Part shown: positions 34,262 through 43,237 of the stretch, in pieces
How positions within the stretch are numbered: position 1 is the first letter of the stretch
How the letters are laid out: the number at the start of each line of letters is the position of its first letter
Origin: CAZAPG01 sp964486935
GTDB taxonomy: Bacteria > Chloroflexota > Anaerolineae > 4572-78 > J111
Length of the DNA stretch: 64,000 nt
Direction: 5' to 3'
NCBI GenBank assembly: GCA_964486935.1
Contig: CAZAPG010000008.1
Coordinates: forward strand, 1-64,000
Notes under the pieces: generated by a model
Seen by the model: the letters and a program-made list of their open reading frames with translations, nothing else
Told to the model about the DNA's origin: nothing
Databases searched by the model: none
Made by a program: the position numbers and the translations under genes

Positions 34262-35809
34262 TTACTGCTGCGGCCACTGAGGCAGCACGTAGCGAATTTT
34301 ATCGGCGGGGGGAACGGGGGTCAAAATATAGACATCTCGCCACTCGTACATTAATGGTGGGGTTTCATCATAGCCCAGGTCAACGTGCTTGCCGATGACC
34401 CTTCCGCCGGTATCGCCGGCGATGGCCTGGCCGTAGCCGGGTACATACAACTGGGTCATAAGCGGAATGACTTTGGGGTCAACCGCTACCACGCCGTAGC
34501 CGGCGGGCAGGCCGCTGCGGGTGATGCCGTAGCGCGGATGGTCGGCGTCTTTGCCGGAGGTAGCGGCGCTGTAGGCGGTGGTCAGCATAGAAATTCTGCG
34601 CCAGTATTCGATGGGGCCGTTTTCTGTTTCAAGGGTGCGGATAACAATGTTGGTGCCGTAGGCAATAATATGGTCGCTGGGGTTTTGGTCCAGCCATTCA
34701 TCTTCAACTATGCGCCAGATTTCCTGCCCATTCTCGTATCGCACCCGGGTGCGGGTTTTGATAACGCCGGTCGCGCCGGTTTGGCGCACCTGGCGCTGGT
34801 CAAGCTGCATCTGGTCATCGGGCACCCATTTGGTTTCAAAGGGGATGAGTTCTTCTTCAATTTCAAATGTTTCGCGGACGCGCACCACCTGAATGATATC
34901 GTTGGCCGAGATTTTCTCGGCGGCAGCGGGGCGGCTAAAATCCTGCCCCATCAGCGCGAGTCCGGCCTGGGCCAGCACGCTGCCGACGGTTGGCTGGTGG
35001 GTGCGGGTCTGGATGGTGCGGTCATCGGCGATAATTGTGACCGGGGTGGAGCGCTCGATGAAAATATGCAGGCCCGGCGCCAGCGGCGTATCGAGGGGGG
35101 GAGTCACTCTATCTTCTGGAAACAGGGTGATGCCCTGCTCTTGCAGGGCCTGGCCCACGGTAGCGCGGGCGGTGTAAAAGGTGCTGCGGGCGCGCTCGTC
35201 GTTAAGGGTGATGGGTACGGCTCGCTGCACCATCAATTGGATGGGGTGGGGGCGGTTGGCGGTGACGGCGCCGCCGGGAGTGGCTGCCAATAGCAAGTGA
35301 GCCGTTTTGCTGGTTGAGGGGGCCGGTTGAGGGGGCGGTAATGGCGCTGCCGCCTCAACCCGGATGCCGTCAATGTAAATTTCATCGCGGGGGTTGAGGC
35401 TGAGGCCGGTTTCGGCCAATATCTGGCTGACGGTTTGGTGATGGGTAAGCAGTTGCCAGGTACGGCCATCGGCCTGCACGCTTACGGGCCGGGCCAGTTG
35501 AATGGTAATGGTTTCAACGTTGGCCAGCGGCGTGTCGGGCGGCGGTTGAATAATATCTTGCGGTTTGAGGTTAACCCTTAAATTTTGCAGAGCTGTGGCT
35601 ACTGTGGCCTGATGGGTGCGCACCTGGCGCGGCTGGTCGTTGATAACCAGCGTGACCGGCTGGCCGGAAAACACGTAACCGGCCCACAGGGCTGCCAGCA
35701 GCAGGGCCAGCGTTATGCCCTGCCAAAAACCCAGTTTGACCTGCTGCTGGCGCGGCAACCGGCCTAATCGCCGGGCCGGAGAAATGGTAGGTTCAGCCTG
35801 AACAGCCAT
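34262..35809 (-). CDS. YabE-like cell-wall protein with DUF348, G5 and 3D domains
   Basis: 515 aa. One TM helix (about 28-48) anchors an extracellular chain. At least three DUF348 ubiquitin-like repeats (phrases such as VTLVINDQPRQVRTHQATVATAL and TPVTIIADDRTIQTRTHQPTVG) are followed by a G5 domain (about 315-390). The C-terminal 3D domain (about 410-500) has the catalytic-type motif AGDTGGRVIGKHVDL. 3D domains resemble lytic transglycosylases of the MltA type, suggesting peptidoglycan remodelling. No LysM or resuscitation-factor domain is present. Located directly upstream of rsmA. Confidence 0.9.
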   Translation of the reverse strand: MAVQAEPTISPARRLGRLPRQQQVKLGFWQGITLALLLAALWAGYVFSGQPVTLVINDQPRQVRTHQATVATALQNLRVNLKPQDIIQPPPDTPLANVETITIQLARPVSVQADGRTWQLLTHHQTVSQILAETGLSLNPRDEIYIDGIRVEAAAPLPPPQPAPSTSKTAHLLLAATPGGAVTANRPHPIQLMVQRAVPITLNDERARSTFYTARATVGQALQEQGITLFPEDRVTPPLDTPLAPGLHIFIERSTPVTIIADDRTIQTRTHQPTVGSVLAQAGLALMGQDFSRPAAAEKISANDIIQVVRVRETFEIEEELIPFETKWVPDDQMQLDQRQVRQTGATGVIKTRTRVRYENGQEIWRIVEDEWLDQNPSDHIIAYGTNIVIRTLETENGPIEYWRRISMLTTAYSAATSGKDADHPRYGITRSGLPAGYGVVAVDPKVIPLMTQLYVPGYGQAIAGDTGGRVIGKHVDLGYDETPPLMYEWRDVYILTPVPPADKIRYVLPQWPQQ

Positions 35810-35895
35810 AATTTAACATAAATCCTGAGCGTGTTTATATTGAGACTACCTCAAAATTTGTGTTGGGGCAAAGTTGGCCGGGTGATTTAGCCAAT

Positions 35896-35921
35896 AAAAA
35901 AGACGGGCCTGGCGACCCGCC
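35896..35921 (-). terminator. Terminator of the SRP RNA
   Basis: On the minus strand GGCGGGTC, loop GCCA, GGCCCGTC and then six T, 16 nt after the paired end of the SRP RNA. The remaining gap to the YabE-like start at 35809 shows no gene. Confidence 0.75.
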
Positions 35922-35936
35922 TTTTTCAGCCTTCAA

Positions 35937-36062
35937 GATGATGACAACCGGGCAGCTCATGCCAGGCAACCCTGCGGCGCCCAGAAGTGACTACTTAAGG
36001 CTGCTTCCTCCCGGACCTGACCTGATTCGCAGGCTCCTGCCGCGCAAGACCCAACAATCATC
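35937..36062 (-). ncRNA. ffs: Signal recognition particle RNA (small bacterial type)
   Basis: The conserved domain IV apical loop and asymmetric bulge, GGTCAGGTCC followed by GGGAGGAAGCAGCC, is read on the minus strand from 36022 to 35999. Flanking sequences pair: CCTGCG with CGCAGG close to the motif, and GATGAT (36062-36057) with ATCATC (35942-35937) at the base. Ends are set by this outer pairing and are approximate. Length of about 126 nt fits a hairpin SRP RNA without an Alu domain. One position in the loop differs from the E. coli form (GGGAGG for GGAAGG). Confidence 0.9.
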
Positions 36063-36085
36063 GCTACCCGGTTGCCATCACCTCG

Positions 36086-36125
36086 AAACAATTGGTAATT
36101 AGTTATTAGTAATTGGTAATAAAAT
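36086..36125. repeat. Heptameric repeat block upstream of the SRP RNA
   Basis: GGTAATT, AGTTATT, AGTAATT, GGTAATA in 7-bp register, with a related opposed block (ATTACCA, TTTACTA, ATTACCA) at 36202-36230. The two flank the small terminal-repeat element at 36130-36208. Confidence 0.6.
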
Positions 36126-36129
36126 TACC

Positions 36130-36208
36130 GGGTGTGTCTGACATTTTAGGAGGACGGGGGGTATCCCCCCAATTCCCCCTGTGCTTTCCAAAAATTCTGG
36201 ACGCACCC
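36130..36208. mobile_element. Small non-autonomous element with terminal inverted repeats, copy 1
   Basis: 79 bp bounded by GGGTGTGTCTGACATTTT and the complement of GGGTGCGTCCAGAATTTT. Internal C/G-run hairpin. It matches the element at 38897-39016 in the opposite orientation, lacking about 40 bp near one end. No coding capacity, hence MITE-like. Confidence 0.55.
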
Positions 36209-36237
36209 AAATTACCATTTACTAATTACCAACCAGA

Positions 36238-36326
<89 letters not shown>

Positions 36327-36348
36327 AAATACAATTATCAATGAACAG

Positions 36349-36435
36349 CGGGGAGGGTGGGATTCGAACCCACGGTGGACAGAAGCCCACAACGGTTTTC
36401 GAGACCGCCCCAATCGACCACTCTGGCACCTCCCC
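36349..36435 (-). tRNA. tRNA-Ser (CGA)
   Basis: 87 nt. Acceptor GGGGAGG/CCTCCCC, anticodon loop CTCGAAA closed by GCGGT/ACCGT, long variable arm (GGGCTTCTGTCC region) and GGTTCGAAT T-loop. CCA is not encoded. First of the tandem serine tRNA pair. Confidence 0.95.
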
Positions 36436-36470
36436 AAGAGGTCAATTAGCTATTTTACTGCCGGCAAAGA

Positions 36471-36499
36471 ATTATAGCATGGCGAGAGTGAAGGAGCAA
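36471..36499 (-). promoter_or_regulatory. Predicted promoter of the tandem tRNA-Ser genes
   Basis: On the minus strand TTGCTC (36499-36494), a 17-bp spacer and TGCTATAAT ending at 36471, an extended -10 identical to that of the eda operon. Expected start about 28 nt before tRNA-Ser(CGA). Confidence 0.6.
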
Positions 36500-36547
36500 A
36501 CAATTGTGACCGCCGACCGCAGAAATAATTTTTTAACAACGGTCAGT

Positions 36548-38818
36548 TTATGACAGCTTTTCCAGCCGGGCAATGCTGGCGGCCAGCTTTTTGATACCCT
36601 GGCCGGCAAAGGCCACCTGCACATACTCGTCATCTTTGGCCAGCTCTACCGAAATGACCGTTCCTTCGCCAAATTTGCCGTGACGCACCCGGTCGCCGGT
36701 TTTGAAGCTGGCGCTTTTTGGCGTTGTGCTGGCCGAACTGCTGCCCTTGTCCCAGCGACTGCTGATTTGCTGGGCCGCCTGCCGGGTGGTGAAGCGGCTG
36801 GCACTCATCCCAAAACCACCGCCGGCAAATTGTCGCCCGTTATCCTCAATCAACTCCGGCGGGATGTCGCTGAGAAAGCGCGACGGTTCGGTTGGCTCTT
36901 CAAAGCCGTAGGTCTGGCGGCGAAAGGCGCGGGTCAGGTAAAGCCGGTCTTTGGCGCGGGTAATGCCAACGTAGGCCAGCCGGCGCTCTTCTTCCATTTC
37001 CTCCGGGTCCATCATGCTGCGGCTGTGCGGAAAGATGCGCTCTTCCATGCCTACCATAAACACCACCGGAAATTCCAGCCCCTTGGCCGTGTGCAGGGTG
37101 AGCAGCGCCGGGGCAGCGCCTTCTTCGCCCAGCGCGTCCACATCAGAAACCAGGGCCACATCTTCCAGAAAACGGGCCAGGGCCTCGGCGGCCTCCAGGT
37201 CGGTAAATTCGGCGGCCACGCGCCGTAATTCCATCAGGTTCTCCCAGCGTTCTTCGCCTTCCTGGGTGTTGTCTTTAATAAAGTTTTTGTAGCCGCTGCG
37301 GCCCAGCGTCAAATCAAACAGTTCCACCAGGTTTAGCTTGTATTTGGCGCTGATGAGCATGTTCATCATTTGCCCAAACTGCGCCAGCGAATTGCGCGCG
37401 CGGGTGTTGAACGGGGGCGGCACGCGGGCCGGGCGGTAGGCCGACTCATCGCCGGGGGCAGACTCTTGCTCCACTTCCGCATCGGCCACAAGCTGTTGAA
37501 TAGCCTGCCAGGGAGTCGCCCCCAATTCAAAAGCCCAGCGATTCAGCTCGGCCACGGTTTTGTTGCCGATGCCCCGCGTGGGCGTGTTGATGATGCGGTC
37601 AAGGCTAACGCTGTCTTCCGGGTTGTGAATTAGCCGCATGTAGGCCAGCGCGTCTTTAATTTCTTTGCGGTCATAAAAGCGGGTGCCGCGCACCAAAATG
37701 TAGGGCATGCCGTGGGCAATAAAGGTTTCTTCCAGCACGCGGCTTTGGGCGTTGGTGCGGTACATAACGGCAATCTCGCCGGGCTGCACCTTTTCATCGC
37801 GCTCCAGCCGGTTGATTTCGTTGACCACAAAGACGGCCTCTTCCTGCTCGTTGTAGGCTTCGACAATTTTTATTTTTGGCCCCTGGCCGCGTTGGGTGAA
37901 CAGGTCGTTTTCAATTCGGTTTTGGTTTTTGCGGATGACCTCTTTAGCTGCCTTCAAAATGGTGTTGGTGGAACGATAATTTTGCGAGAGGTGAATCAAC
38001 TGGTGGTCGGGGTAGTCATCGCGAAAGCGCAGCACGTTGCGATAATCGGCCCCGCGCCAGGAGTAGACGCCCTGGTCCAGGTCGCCCACCACAAAGATAT
38101 TTCTGTAGCCGCCGGCCAGCATTTTGGTCAGCTCGTATTGCACCATGTTGGTATCTTGAAACTCATCAACCATCACGTGGATATATTTTTGCTGATATTT
38201 TTCCAGCACCGAGGGATGCTTGCCAAAGAGGCGGTGCGTTACCAGCAGCAGGTCGTCAAAATCAAGGGCGTTGTTTTCAACCAGAATTTGCTGGTAGCGC
38301 TCGTAGACGCGCTGGGTAATTTCTTCCTGGTAGGTGCGGGCCGGGAATTTGTCGGGGGTGAACATTTCGTTTTTGGCGCGGGAGATGGCGTGGTTGATGG
38401 GGCCGGGCCGCCAGTTTTTCTCATCAAGCTCCAGGTCTCGCAGGGCGCGTTTGACCACGGCCTGCTGGTCGTTGGTGTCGTAAATCACGTAGTTGCTATC
38501 GTAGTAACCCAGGGTTTCAATATCCTGCCGCAGCCAGCGGGCGCACAGAGCGTGAAAGGTGCCTACGCTCAAGGCGTTGACCTGCTGGGGGGTCAACATC
38601 AATTCCAGCCGGTTTCTCATCTCGCGGGCGGCTTTGTTGGTAAAGGTAACGGCCAGAATATTCCAGGGCGGGATGCCGCAGTCTCGCACCAAATAGCCAA
38701 TGCGGTGGGTCAGCGCCCGCGTTTTGCCGGAACCCGGCCCGGCCAGCGCCAGCACCGGCCCTTTGATGGTGGTGACGGCCTGTTGCTGGGCGGGATTAAG
38801 TTCTGCTAAAAAATCCAT
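36548..38818 (-). CDS. pcrA: UvrD/PcrA-type DNA helicase
   Basis: 756 aa from the ATG at 38818; longer upstream reading runs into a repeat and is rejected. Superfamily 1A 3'-5' helicase acting in repair and replication. Visible motifs are Q motif LNPAQQQAV, Walker A AGPGSGKT, TFTNKAAREM, Walker B VDEFQDTN, GDLDQGVYSWRGAD, LSQNYRST, and VI LAYVGITRAKDRLYLTRA. The C-terminal Tudor-like domain (about 700-750, TGDRVRHGKFGEGTVISVE) is the RNA-polymerase-binding type of PcrA. No operon partner. Confidence 0.96.
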   Translation of the reverse strand: MDFLAELNPAQQQAVTTIKGPVLALAGPGSGKTRALTHRIGYLVRDCGIPPWNILAVTFTNKAAREMRNRLELMLTPQQVNALSVGTFHALCARWLRQDIETLGYYDSNYVIYDTNDQQAVVKRALRDLELDEKNWRPGPINHAISRAKNEMFTPDKFPARTYQEEITQRVYERYQQILVENNALDFDDLLLVTHRLFGKHPSVLEKYQQKYIHVMVDEFQDTNMVQYELTKMLAGGYRNIFVVGDLDQGVYSWRGADYRNVLRFRDDYPDHQLIHLSQNYRSTNTILKAAKEVIRKNQNRIENDLFTQRGQGPKIKIVEAYNEQEEAVFVVNEINRLERDEKVQPGEIAVMYRTNAQSRVLEETFIAHGMPYILVRGTRFYDRKEIKDALAYMRLIHNPEDSVSLDRIINTPTRGIGNKTVAELNRWAFELGATPWQAIQQLVADAEVEQESAPGDESAYRPARVPPPFNTRARNSLAQFGQMMNMLISAKYKLNLVELFDLTLGRSGYKNFIKDNTQEGEERWENLMELRRVAAEFTDLEAAEALARFLEDVALVSDVDALGEEGAAPALLTLHTAKGLEFPVVFMVGMEERIFPHSRSMMDPEEMEEERRLAYVGITRAKDRLYLTRAFRRQTYGFEEPTEPSRFLSDIPPELIEDNGRQFAGGGFGMSASRFTTRQAAQQISSRWDKGSSSASTTPKSASFKTGDRVRHGKFGEGTVISVELAKDDEYVQVAFAGQGIKKLAASIARLEKLS

Positions 38819-38896
38819 GCAGTTGCTCCAAAATTGTGGGGGTCTGAGGGGATTGTACCACGAGGGCCGGGCCAGGGGCAAGCGGGTTGAGCGTGG

Positions 38897-39016
38897 GGGT
38901 GCGTCCAAAATTTTCCCAGCGCCGCACAGCTTTGCTGGACAGGTGTGGAAAGCGCAGGGGGGAATTGGGGGGATACCCCCCACACCCCCCATCCCCCTAA
39001 AATGTCGGACACACCC
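38897..39016. mobile_element. Small non-autonomous element with terminal inverted repeats, copy 2
   Basis: 120 bp. Ends GGGTGCGTCCAAAATTTT and the complement of GGGTGTGTCCGACATTTT match at 15 of 18 positions. It shares TGGAAAGC, CAGGGGG, AATTGGGGGGATACCCCCC and the right end with copy 1. An extra segment with its own CAGC/GCTG hairpin lies near the left end. Just upstream of the helicase gene. Confidence 0.6.
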
Positions 39017-39020
39017 GAGC

Positions 39021-39236
39021 GTGTCAAGTGTCGCCTGCGAATGAATTCGCAGGCTAATAGCTCAAGTCGGCTCAAAGCCGACTCAAAACAACCTTTTAGC
39101 GGACAAAATAGTGCGCTTCAGCGTATTTGAGTTACACCTGCACTTGCAGCGCAGGCGCAAGTGTTAGCCCTGAATTTCAATTCGGGGCGAACACCGCTGG
39201 CAGGAGATGTGGGTAATAGATAGGACACATGACGCT
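39021..39236. repeat. Multi-hairpin interspersed repeat, copy 1
   Basis: Contains the same ordered hairpins as the element at 50466: GCCTGCGAAT arms, AGTCGGCT/AGCCGACT, CACTTGC/GCAAGTG, and CTGAATT/AATTCGG. The right end carries TGTGGGTAATAGATAG (39208-39223). The left terminal repeat is missing and GTGTCAAG-type arms flank the copy instead (39021 and 39236), so the left end looks deleted or exchanged. Fills most of the 427-bp gap together with the MITE-like element. Confidence 0.65.
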
Positions 39237-39245
39237 TGACACTTT

Positions 39246-41291
39246 TTACAACTCCGGGAAATCTATCACCACCGCATTCTCGCCGCTGGCGTCATCGAGC
39301 AGGGGGACGCGCTCAAACGTGTCGGGGTTGTAAAGGCCCACAAAAATCTGGTAGGGGCCATCCTCTTTGGGCCAGGGGATAGGAAGTTGCAAATCGGCGG
39401 TGTGGCGCAGCCAGTGGCCCTGTTGGCGCAGGTTGCGCCCGGCTTCCTCGGTGAGCAGCCCCTCGTACAGAAAATGGTCGGCCTGGGCTACAATCTGGCC
39501 GCGCCGGTTGCGTAGCTGCACAAATACCTTGGGCTGACCCATTGCCGCCGGCGATTCGGCCAGGGGTTGCCAGTAGAGCGCCAGCGGAATCACCCCATCG
39601 GGGGCCAGGGTGGCCGGGTTCAAGGTGTAACCTTGCAGGGCAATCAAATGGTTGAAGTTGCCGTTGAGGGTATGGGCGGGTTGGGCCGGCAGCGGTATTG
39701 GAAAAGGCCGGCTGACAAACACATCAACCCCGCCGGTATCGTAAACGTGGTCCATTTGGGCAAAAATTTGCTGGGTGAACAGGGTGTCGTAACGACGATA
39801 CAGCCGCGAGCGGTCAACCACAAACCAGATGCGCTCGCCGGAGGCCAGAACCCGGTTGAATGTCTCTACCGAGTCGACCAGCGGGCTGCCCGCGTAGCGG
39901 TCCAGCAAGGTATCGGCCTCATCATCGTCAATTACTTTGGCCGAAACCTGATTGGCGTAATAGTCGGCCTGGCCGGTGTACAGGTAAGCCGCCGCCGGGT
40001 GAATGGTCATAATTTTATCGCCGGGCTGCAACTGTTCTTTAACATAAGCAAAGGCGGTGTGGTAGTTGCCGGCGCCCTGGGCAAAGGCCGTATCCCAGGC
40101 GTCCTGACTCCACAGCGCCGCAATCAGGGCGACGCCCGCCAGCGGCAGCAGGTTGGCCCCCCATGCCTGGCCGGCCTGCGGCCTCCACTTTGCCATCAGG
40201 CCGGCGGCCCAGCGCAGCGGCCGGGCGATACTTTCGGCGCCGAGCAGGAAAAAGGCCGGCAGCACAATCATAAACAGGTAGCGAGATTTTTGCCAGTTGC
40301 CGGTTAGCAGCGCGCCCTGCTCAAAAATAACCAGCGCGCCAAACAGCGCCAGAAACAAAAAGGCAATATCGCCAAAGGTGAAGCGTTTTCGCAGCAGCCG
40401 CGCCAGGCTGACCAGCAGCGACAGGCCGGCCAGCGGCAGCAGCCAGCGGTAATCGGCAACCGCAAAAAAATCGAGCAGGTCGTCAAAGCGGTCGCCGGCC
40501 AGACCGGGGTTGAAAAAACCCCGCAAAAAATCCAGGCCCGGCGGCGCGGCGGCGGTGGCGTTGGGGTCTTGCAATGAAACGGTGCTGCCGGTTTGTCCTT
40601 TGGACACAATCCACAATGTTCCGGCCAGCATTACGGCGGCAACAATGGCTTGCCGCCACAGGCGCGGCTGGCGCAGCCACTCGAAGCGGTAGAGCAGGCT
40701 AAACAACAGCAGCGTGGCCCCCAACGGGGCCAGGATTAAAAATACCACCGTATGCGAGAGCAACGCCGCCAGCAGAGTCGCCAAAAACAGATAGCGCCCC
40801 CGTTCGGTGGGCTGTTTGAGGGTGCTGTCAAGCAGCAGAGTCAGGCTGAGTAGCACAAACAGATGCGCCGGCGAGTACATGCGCGCCCGCGCGCCCCAGA
40901 CAATTGAAAGCTCATCGAGCGTAGCGATGGCGGCTGCCAGCAATCCCGCCATCGGCGAGTCGAACAATCGGCGGGCGGCGGCGTAGTAGGCGGCAATGGT
41001 AAAGGTGCTAATCAGCACCGTGGGCCAGCGGGCGATAATTTCGCTAAAGCCCAGCGGGGCCACAAACGCGCCGGAGAGCATGGAAAAGAGCAGGCCGTGG
41101 TCGTAAAACAGGCCGGAGGGCAAAATCGGCAGGCCGCGCCGGGCCACCATGGTGGCCGCCAGCATGCTGATGAACTCGTCGATGTGGTAAATTTCGCCCT
41201 GCATAAACGAGACCCGCACCCAGAAGCCAAACAACAACAACAGCGCTGCGGCCAGTTTAAATCTGTTTTTGAAGAGTTGCCGCCGGTTCAT
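39246..41291 (-). CDS. Polytopic GT39/ArnT-like glycosyltransferase family membrane protein
   Basis: 681 aa. About ten transmembrane helices occupy residues 12-400. The first outer loop contains the acidic pair in YHIDEFISML, the position of the catalytic Asp-Glu in dolichyl/undecaprenyl-phosphate mannosyltransferase (PMT/ArnT) relatives. A soluble C-terminal domain (about 410-680) is beta-rich and probably extracytoplasmic. Such proteins use polyprenyl-phosphate sugars to glycosylate outer proteins or lipids; donor and acceptor are not predictable. Single-gene unit with a repeat-rich downstream flank. Confidence 0.8.
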   Translation of the reverse strand: MNRRQLFKNRFKLAAALLLLFGFWVRVSFMQGEIYHIDEFISMLAATMVARRGLPILPSGLFYDHGLLFSMLSGAFVAPLGFSEIIARWPTVLISTFTIAAYYAAARRLFDSPMAGLLAAAIATLDELSIVWGARARMYSPAHLFVLLSLTLLLDSTLKQPTERGRYLFLATLLAALLSHTVVFLILAPLGATLLLFSLLYRFEWLRQPRLWRQAIVAAVMLAGTLWIVSKGQTGSTVSLQDPNATAAAPPGLDFLRGFFNPGLAGDRFDDLLDFFAVADYRWLLPLAGLSLLVSLARLLRKRFTFGDIAFLFLALFGALVIFEQGALLTGNWQKSRYLFMIVLPAFFLLGAESIARPLRWAAGLMAKWRPQAGQAWGANLLPLAGVALIAALWSQDAWDTAFAQGAGNYHTAFAYVKEQLQPGDKIMTIHPAAAYLYTGQADYYANQVSAKVIDDDEADTLLDRYAGSPLVDSVETFNRVLASGERIWFVVDRSRLYRRYDTLFTQQIFAQMDHVYDTGGVDVFVSRPFPIPLPAQPAHTLNGNFNHLIALQGYTLNPATLAPDGVIPLALYWQPLAESPAAMGQPKVFVQLRNRRGQIVAQADHFLYEGLLTEEAGRNLRQQGHWLRHTADLQLPIPWPKEDGPYQIFVGLYNPDTFERVPLLDDASGENAVVIDFPEL

Positions 41292-41506
41292 CAGCCAACC
41301 TTTTAGCTACAGACATAAGTGGCAATTATACCGGCAGGTAATTGCGCAGGCCAATTTGGTGAGACAATGCGTTGGTATTAATATGATTTTCCGAGAAATC
41401 TCTAATATTTGTGTTTGACTGTATCGCCGGTAAAATAAACCATATGGGTCTGTCTCAATTTTCTAAAATTTTGAAACGCGCCCCAAACCGTATGCAGGAG
41501 GTTTCC

Positions 41507-42241
41507 ATGAGCGCATCTATCGTTCACCAACCAGATAAAGCCGCATCCCCTCAGATGGTTGCTGTGGCCGGAGCGCCGCCGCTTGAATCCGGCGACCGGC
41601 TCTCGCGGGTAGAGTTTGAGCGCCGGTACCAGGCGCACCCGGAAATCAAAAAAGCTGAACTCATCGAGGGAGTTGTTTATATGCCATCACCCATTAGACA
41701 CCGGCAGCATAGTAAACCCCATGCCCACATAATGACCTGGTTGGGTAATTTTGTGGCAGCTACACCGGGAACAGACGTTGGCGATAATGCCACCGTCCGG
41801 CTTGATTTTGAAAACGAGGTGCAGCCCGACGCCCTGCTGCGGCTGGAGCCGTCCGTTGGCGGCCAATCAACTCTGACCGAAGACGATTATTTGGAAGGCC
41901 CGCCCGAACTGATTGTAGAAATTGCGGCCAGCAGCGCCAGCTATGACCTGCACGACAAGCGGCGGGTGTACGCCCGCAACGGCGTGCGGGAGTATTTGGT
42001 TATTCAAATGTACGAAAAGCAGCTCGATTGGTTTGCGCTGCGCGAGGGTGTTTACCAATCGCTGAAACCCGATGAAAATGGTCTGCTGCGCAGCGACATA
42101 TTTGTGGGGTTGCGGTTAGATTCTGCCGCTTTTTGGGCCGGTGATTTAGCCAAAATGCTGGCGACCCTGCAAGCCGGGATAGACTCGCCGGAGCACGAAG
42201 CGTTTGTGAGCCAATTGAAAAATGCGCAGGAAAAAGCCTGA
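41507..42241 (+). CDS. Uma2-family putative restriction endonuclease
   Basis: 244 aa from the ATG at 41507, chosen because AGGAGG lies 9 nt upstream. PD-(D/E)xK nuclease fold: VQPDALLRLEP (Asp near 110), LIVEIAASS (Glu near 138) and DKRRVYARNGVREYLVI downstream. Uma2 proteins are very abundant in cyanobacteria and Chloroflexota; DNA-cleavage activity is inferred from the fold and the cellular role is unsettled. It ends 14 nt before the methyltransferase gene, so the two probably share a transcript. This methyltransferase looks like a small-molecule enzyme, not a cognate modification enzyme. Confidence 0.88.
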   Translation: MSASIVHQPDKAASPQMVAVAGAPPLESGDRLSRVEFERRYQAHPEIKKAELIEGVVYMPSPIRHRQHSKPHAHIMTWLGNFVAATPGTDVGDNATVRLDFENEVQPDALLRLEPSVGGQSTLTEDDYLEGPPELIVEIAASSASYDLHDKRRVYARNGVREYLVIQMYEKQLDWFALREGVYQSLKPDENGLLRSDIFVGLRLDSAAFWAGDLAKMLATLQAGIDSPEHEAFVSQLKNAQEKA

Positions 42242-42255
42242 TTTGAGGTAAAAAT

Positions 42256-43035
42256 ATGTCTGACGATTTAAAAGCCAAAGCGCAAGCCCAATTCGGCCCC
42301 TCTGCCCAGGGCTATGCCACCAGCGAGATTCACGCCAAAGGCGAGAGCCTGGATGTCCTCATCGAGTTGACCCAACCGCAACCAGGCTGGCATATGTTAG
42401 ATGTGGCAACAGGGGCGGGTCATACCGCGTTGCGCTTTGCGCCCTATGTGGCCCGCGTTGTAGCTGCCGATTTGACCGAACAAATGCTGGCTAAAACCGC
42501 CGAACTGGCCCAACAACGCGGCCTGACCAATATTGAAACCAGAACCGCCGATGCCGAGAATTTGCCCTTTGAGAGCAGCTCGTTTGACCTTGTCACCTGC
42601 CGGCTGGCGTTTCATCATTTTCCCAACCCTCGCCAGGCTATTAGCGAGTTTGCGCGGGTGCTCAAACCCGGCGGCGTGCTGGGCTTCACCGATAATGTGA
42701 CCGTGCCCGATAAACAGGCCGCCGGTTACTACAACGCCTTTGAAAAGCTGCGCGATCCTTCGCACAATTGGGTTTACCCGCTGGTGCGTTTGCAGGCCAT
42801 GTTTGAGCAAGCGGGTCTGCAAGTAAAAACTACCCGCCAGCTTAGTAAAGAAATGGAATTTCATGAGTGGGCCGACCGCCAGCGCGTGTCGAATGAAAAC
42901 AAAGAGAAACTGCTGCAAATGATGCGCGGCCTCCCCGACGCGCTGCAACCGTTGTTTGCGCCTCGCTGGGCCGATGAGACCCTGTACTTTAGCTTGTGGG
43001 AAGCGGTGCTTGTGGCTCGTTTACCAGAGGGGTAA
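42256..43035 (+). CDS. Class I SAM-dependent methyltransferase (UbiE-like)
   Basis: 259 aa. SAM-binding motif I MLDVATGAGHTALRFAP (about 47-63), the acidic AADLTEQML (motif II) and LKPGGVLGFTDN (motif III) match the Methyltransf_11/UbiE group. Substrate unknown; the group acts on quinones and other small molecules. Follows Uma2 by 14 nt and precedes the promoter of the STAND ATPase. Confidence 0.9.
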   Translation: MSDDLKAKAQAQFGPSAQGYATSEIHAKGESLDVLIELTQPQPGWHMLDVATGAGHTALRFAPYVARVVAADLTEQMLAKTAELAQQRGLTNIETRTADAENLPFESSSFDLVTCRLAFHHFPNPRQAISEFARVLKPGGVLGFTDNVTVPDKQAAGYYNAFEKLRDPSHNWVYPLVRLQAMFEQAGLQVKTTRQLSKEMEFHEWADRQRVSNENKEKLLQMMRGLPDALQPLFAPRWADETLYFSLWEAVLVARLPEG

Positions 43036-43066
43036 ATCGGTTCGTTTTCTTACGGGCAAAATATAC

Positions 43067-43095
43067 TTGCAGACAGCCTGGCTTGAGTGTATACT
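43067..43095 (+). promoter_or_regulatory. Predicted promoter of the STAND ATPase gene
   Basis: TTGCAG (43067-43072), a 17-bp spacer and TATACT (43090-43095), giving a leader of about 135 nt to the ATG at 43238. Confidence 0.6.
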
Positions 43096-43237
43096 GCTCC
43101 GTTACCAAATAGCGGGTTAAATCCTTTTCCATCCCTGCTTCCACAGATTGTCCCACCTTCTCAATTAGAAATTACATTTGCAACAAGTCAATAAACATTT
43201 TTGGCTCAATTGCCGGTTGGCGGGAGCAACTATTACA

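Noticed and set aside
37712..38809. 365-codon plus-strand frame antisense to the PcrA helicase
   Set aside because: All helicase motifs are on the minus strand; the plus-strand product shows no motif.
38819..38992. Upstream extension of the helicase reading frame
   Set aside because: The added residues derive from the MITE-like element and lack family similarity; the ATG at 38818 starts the Q-motif region.
41507..43035. Restriction-modification pair (Uma2 nuclease plus methyltransferase)
   Set aside because: The methyltransferase is UbiE-like with no DNA-methylase catalytic motif (NPPY or PC), so it is probably a small-molecule enzyme.
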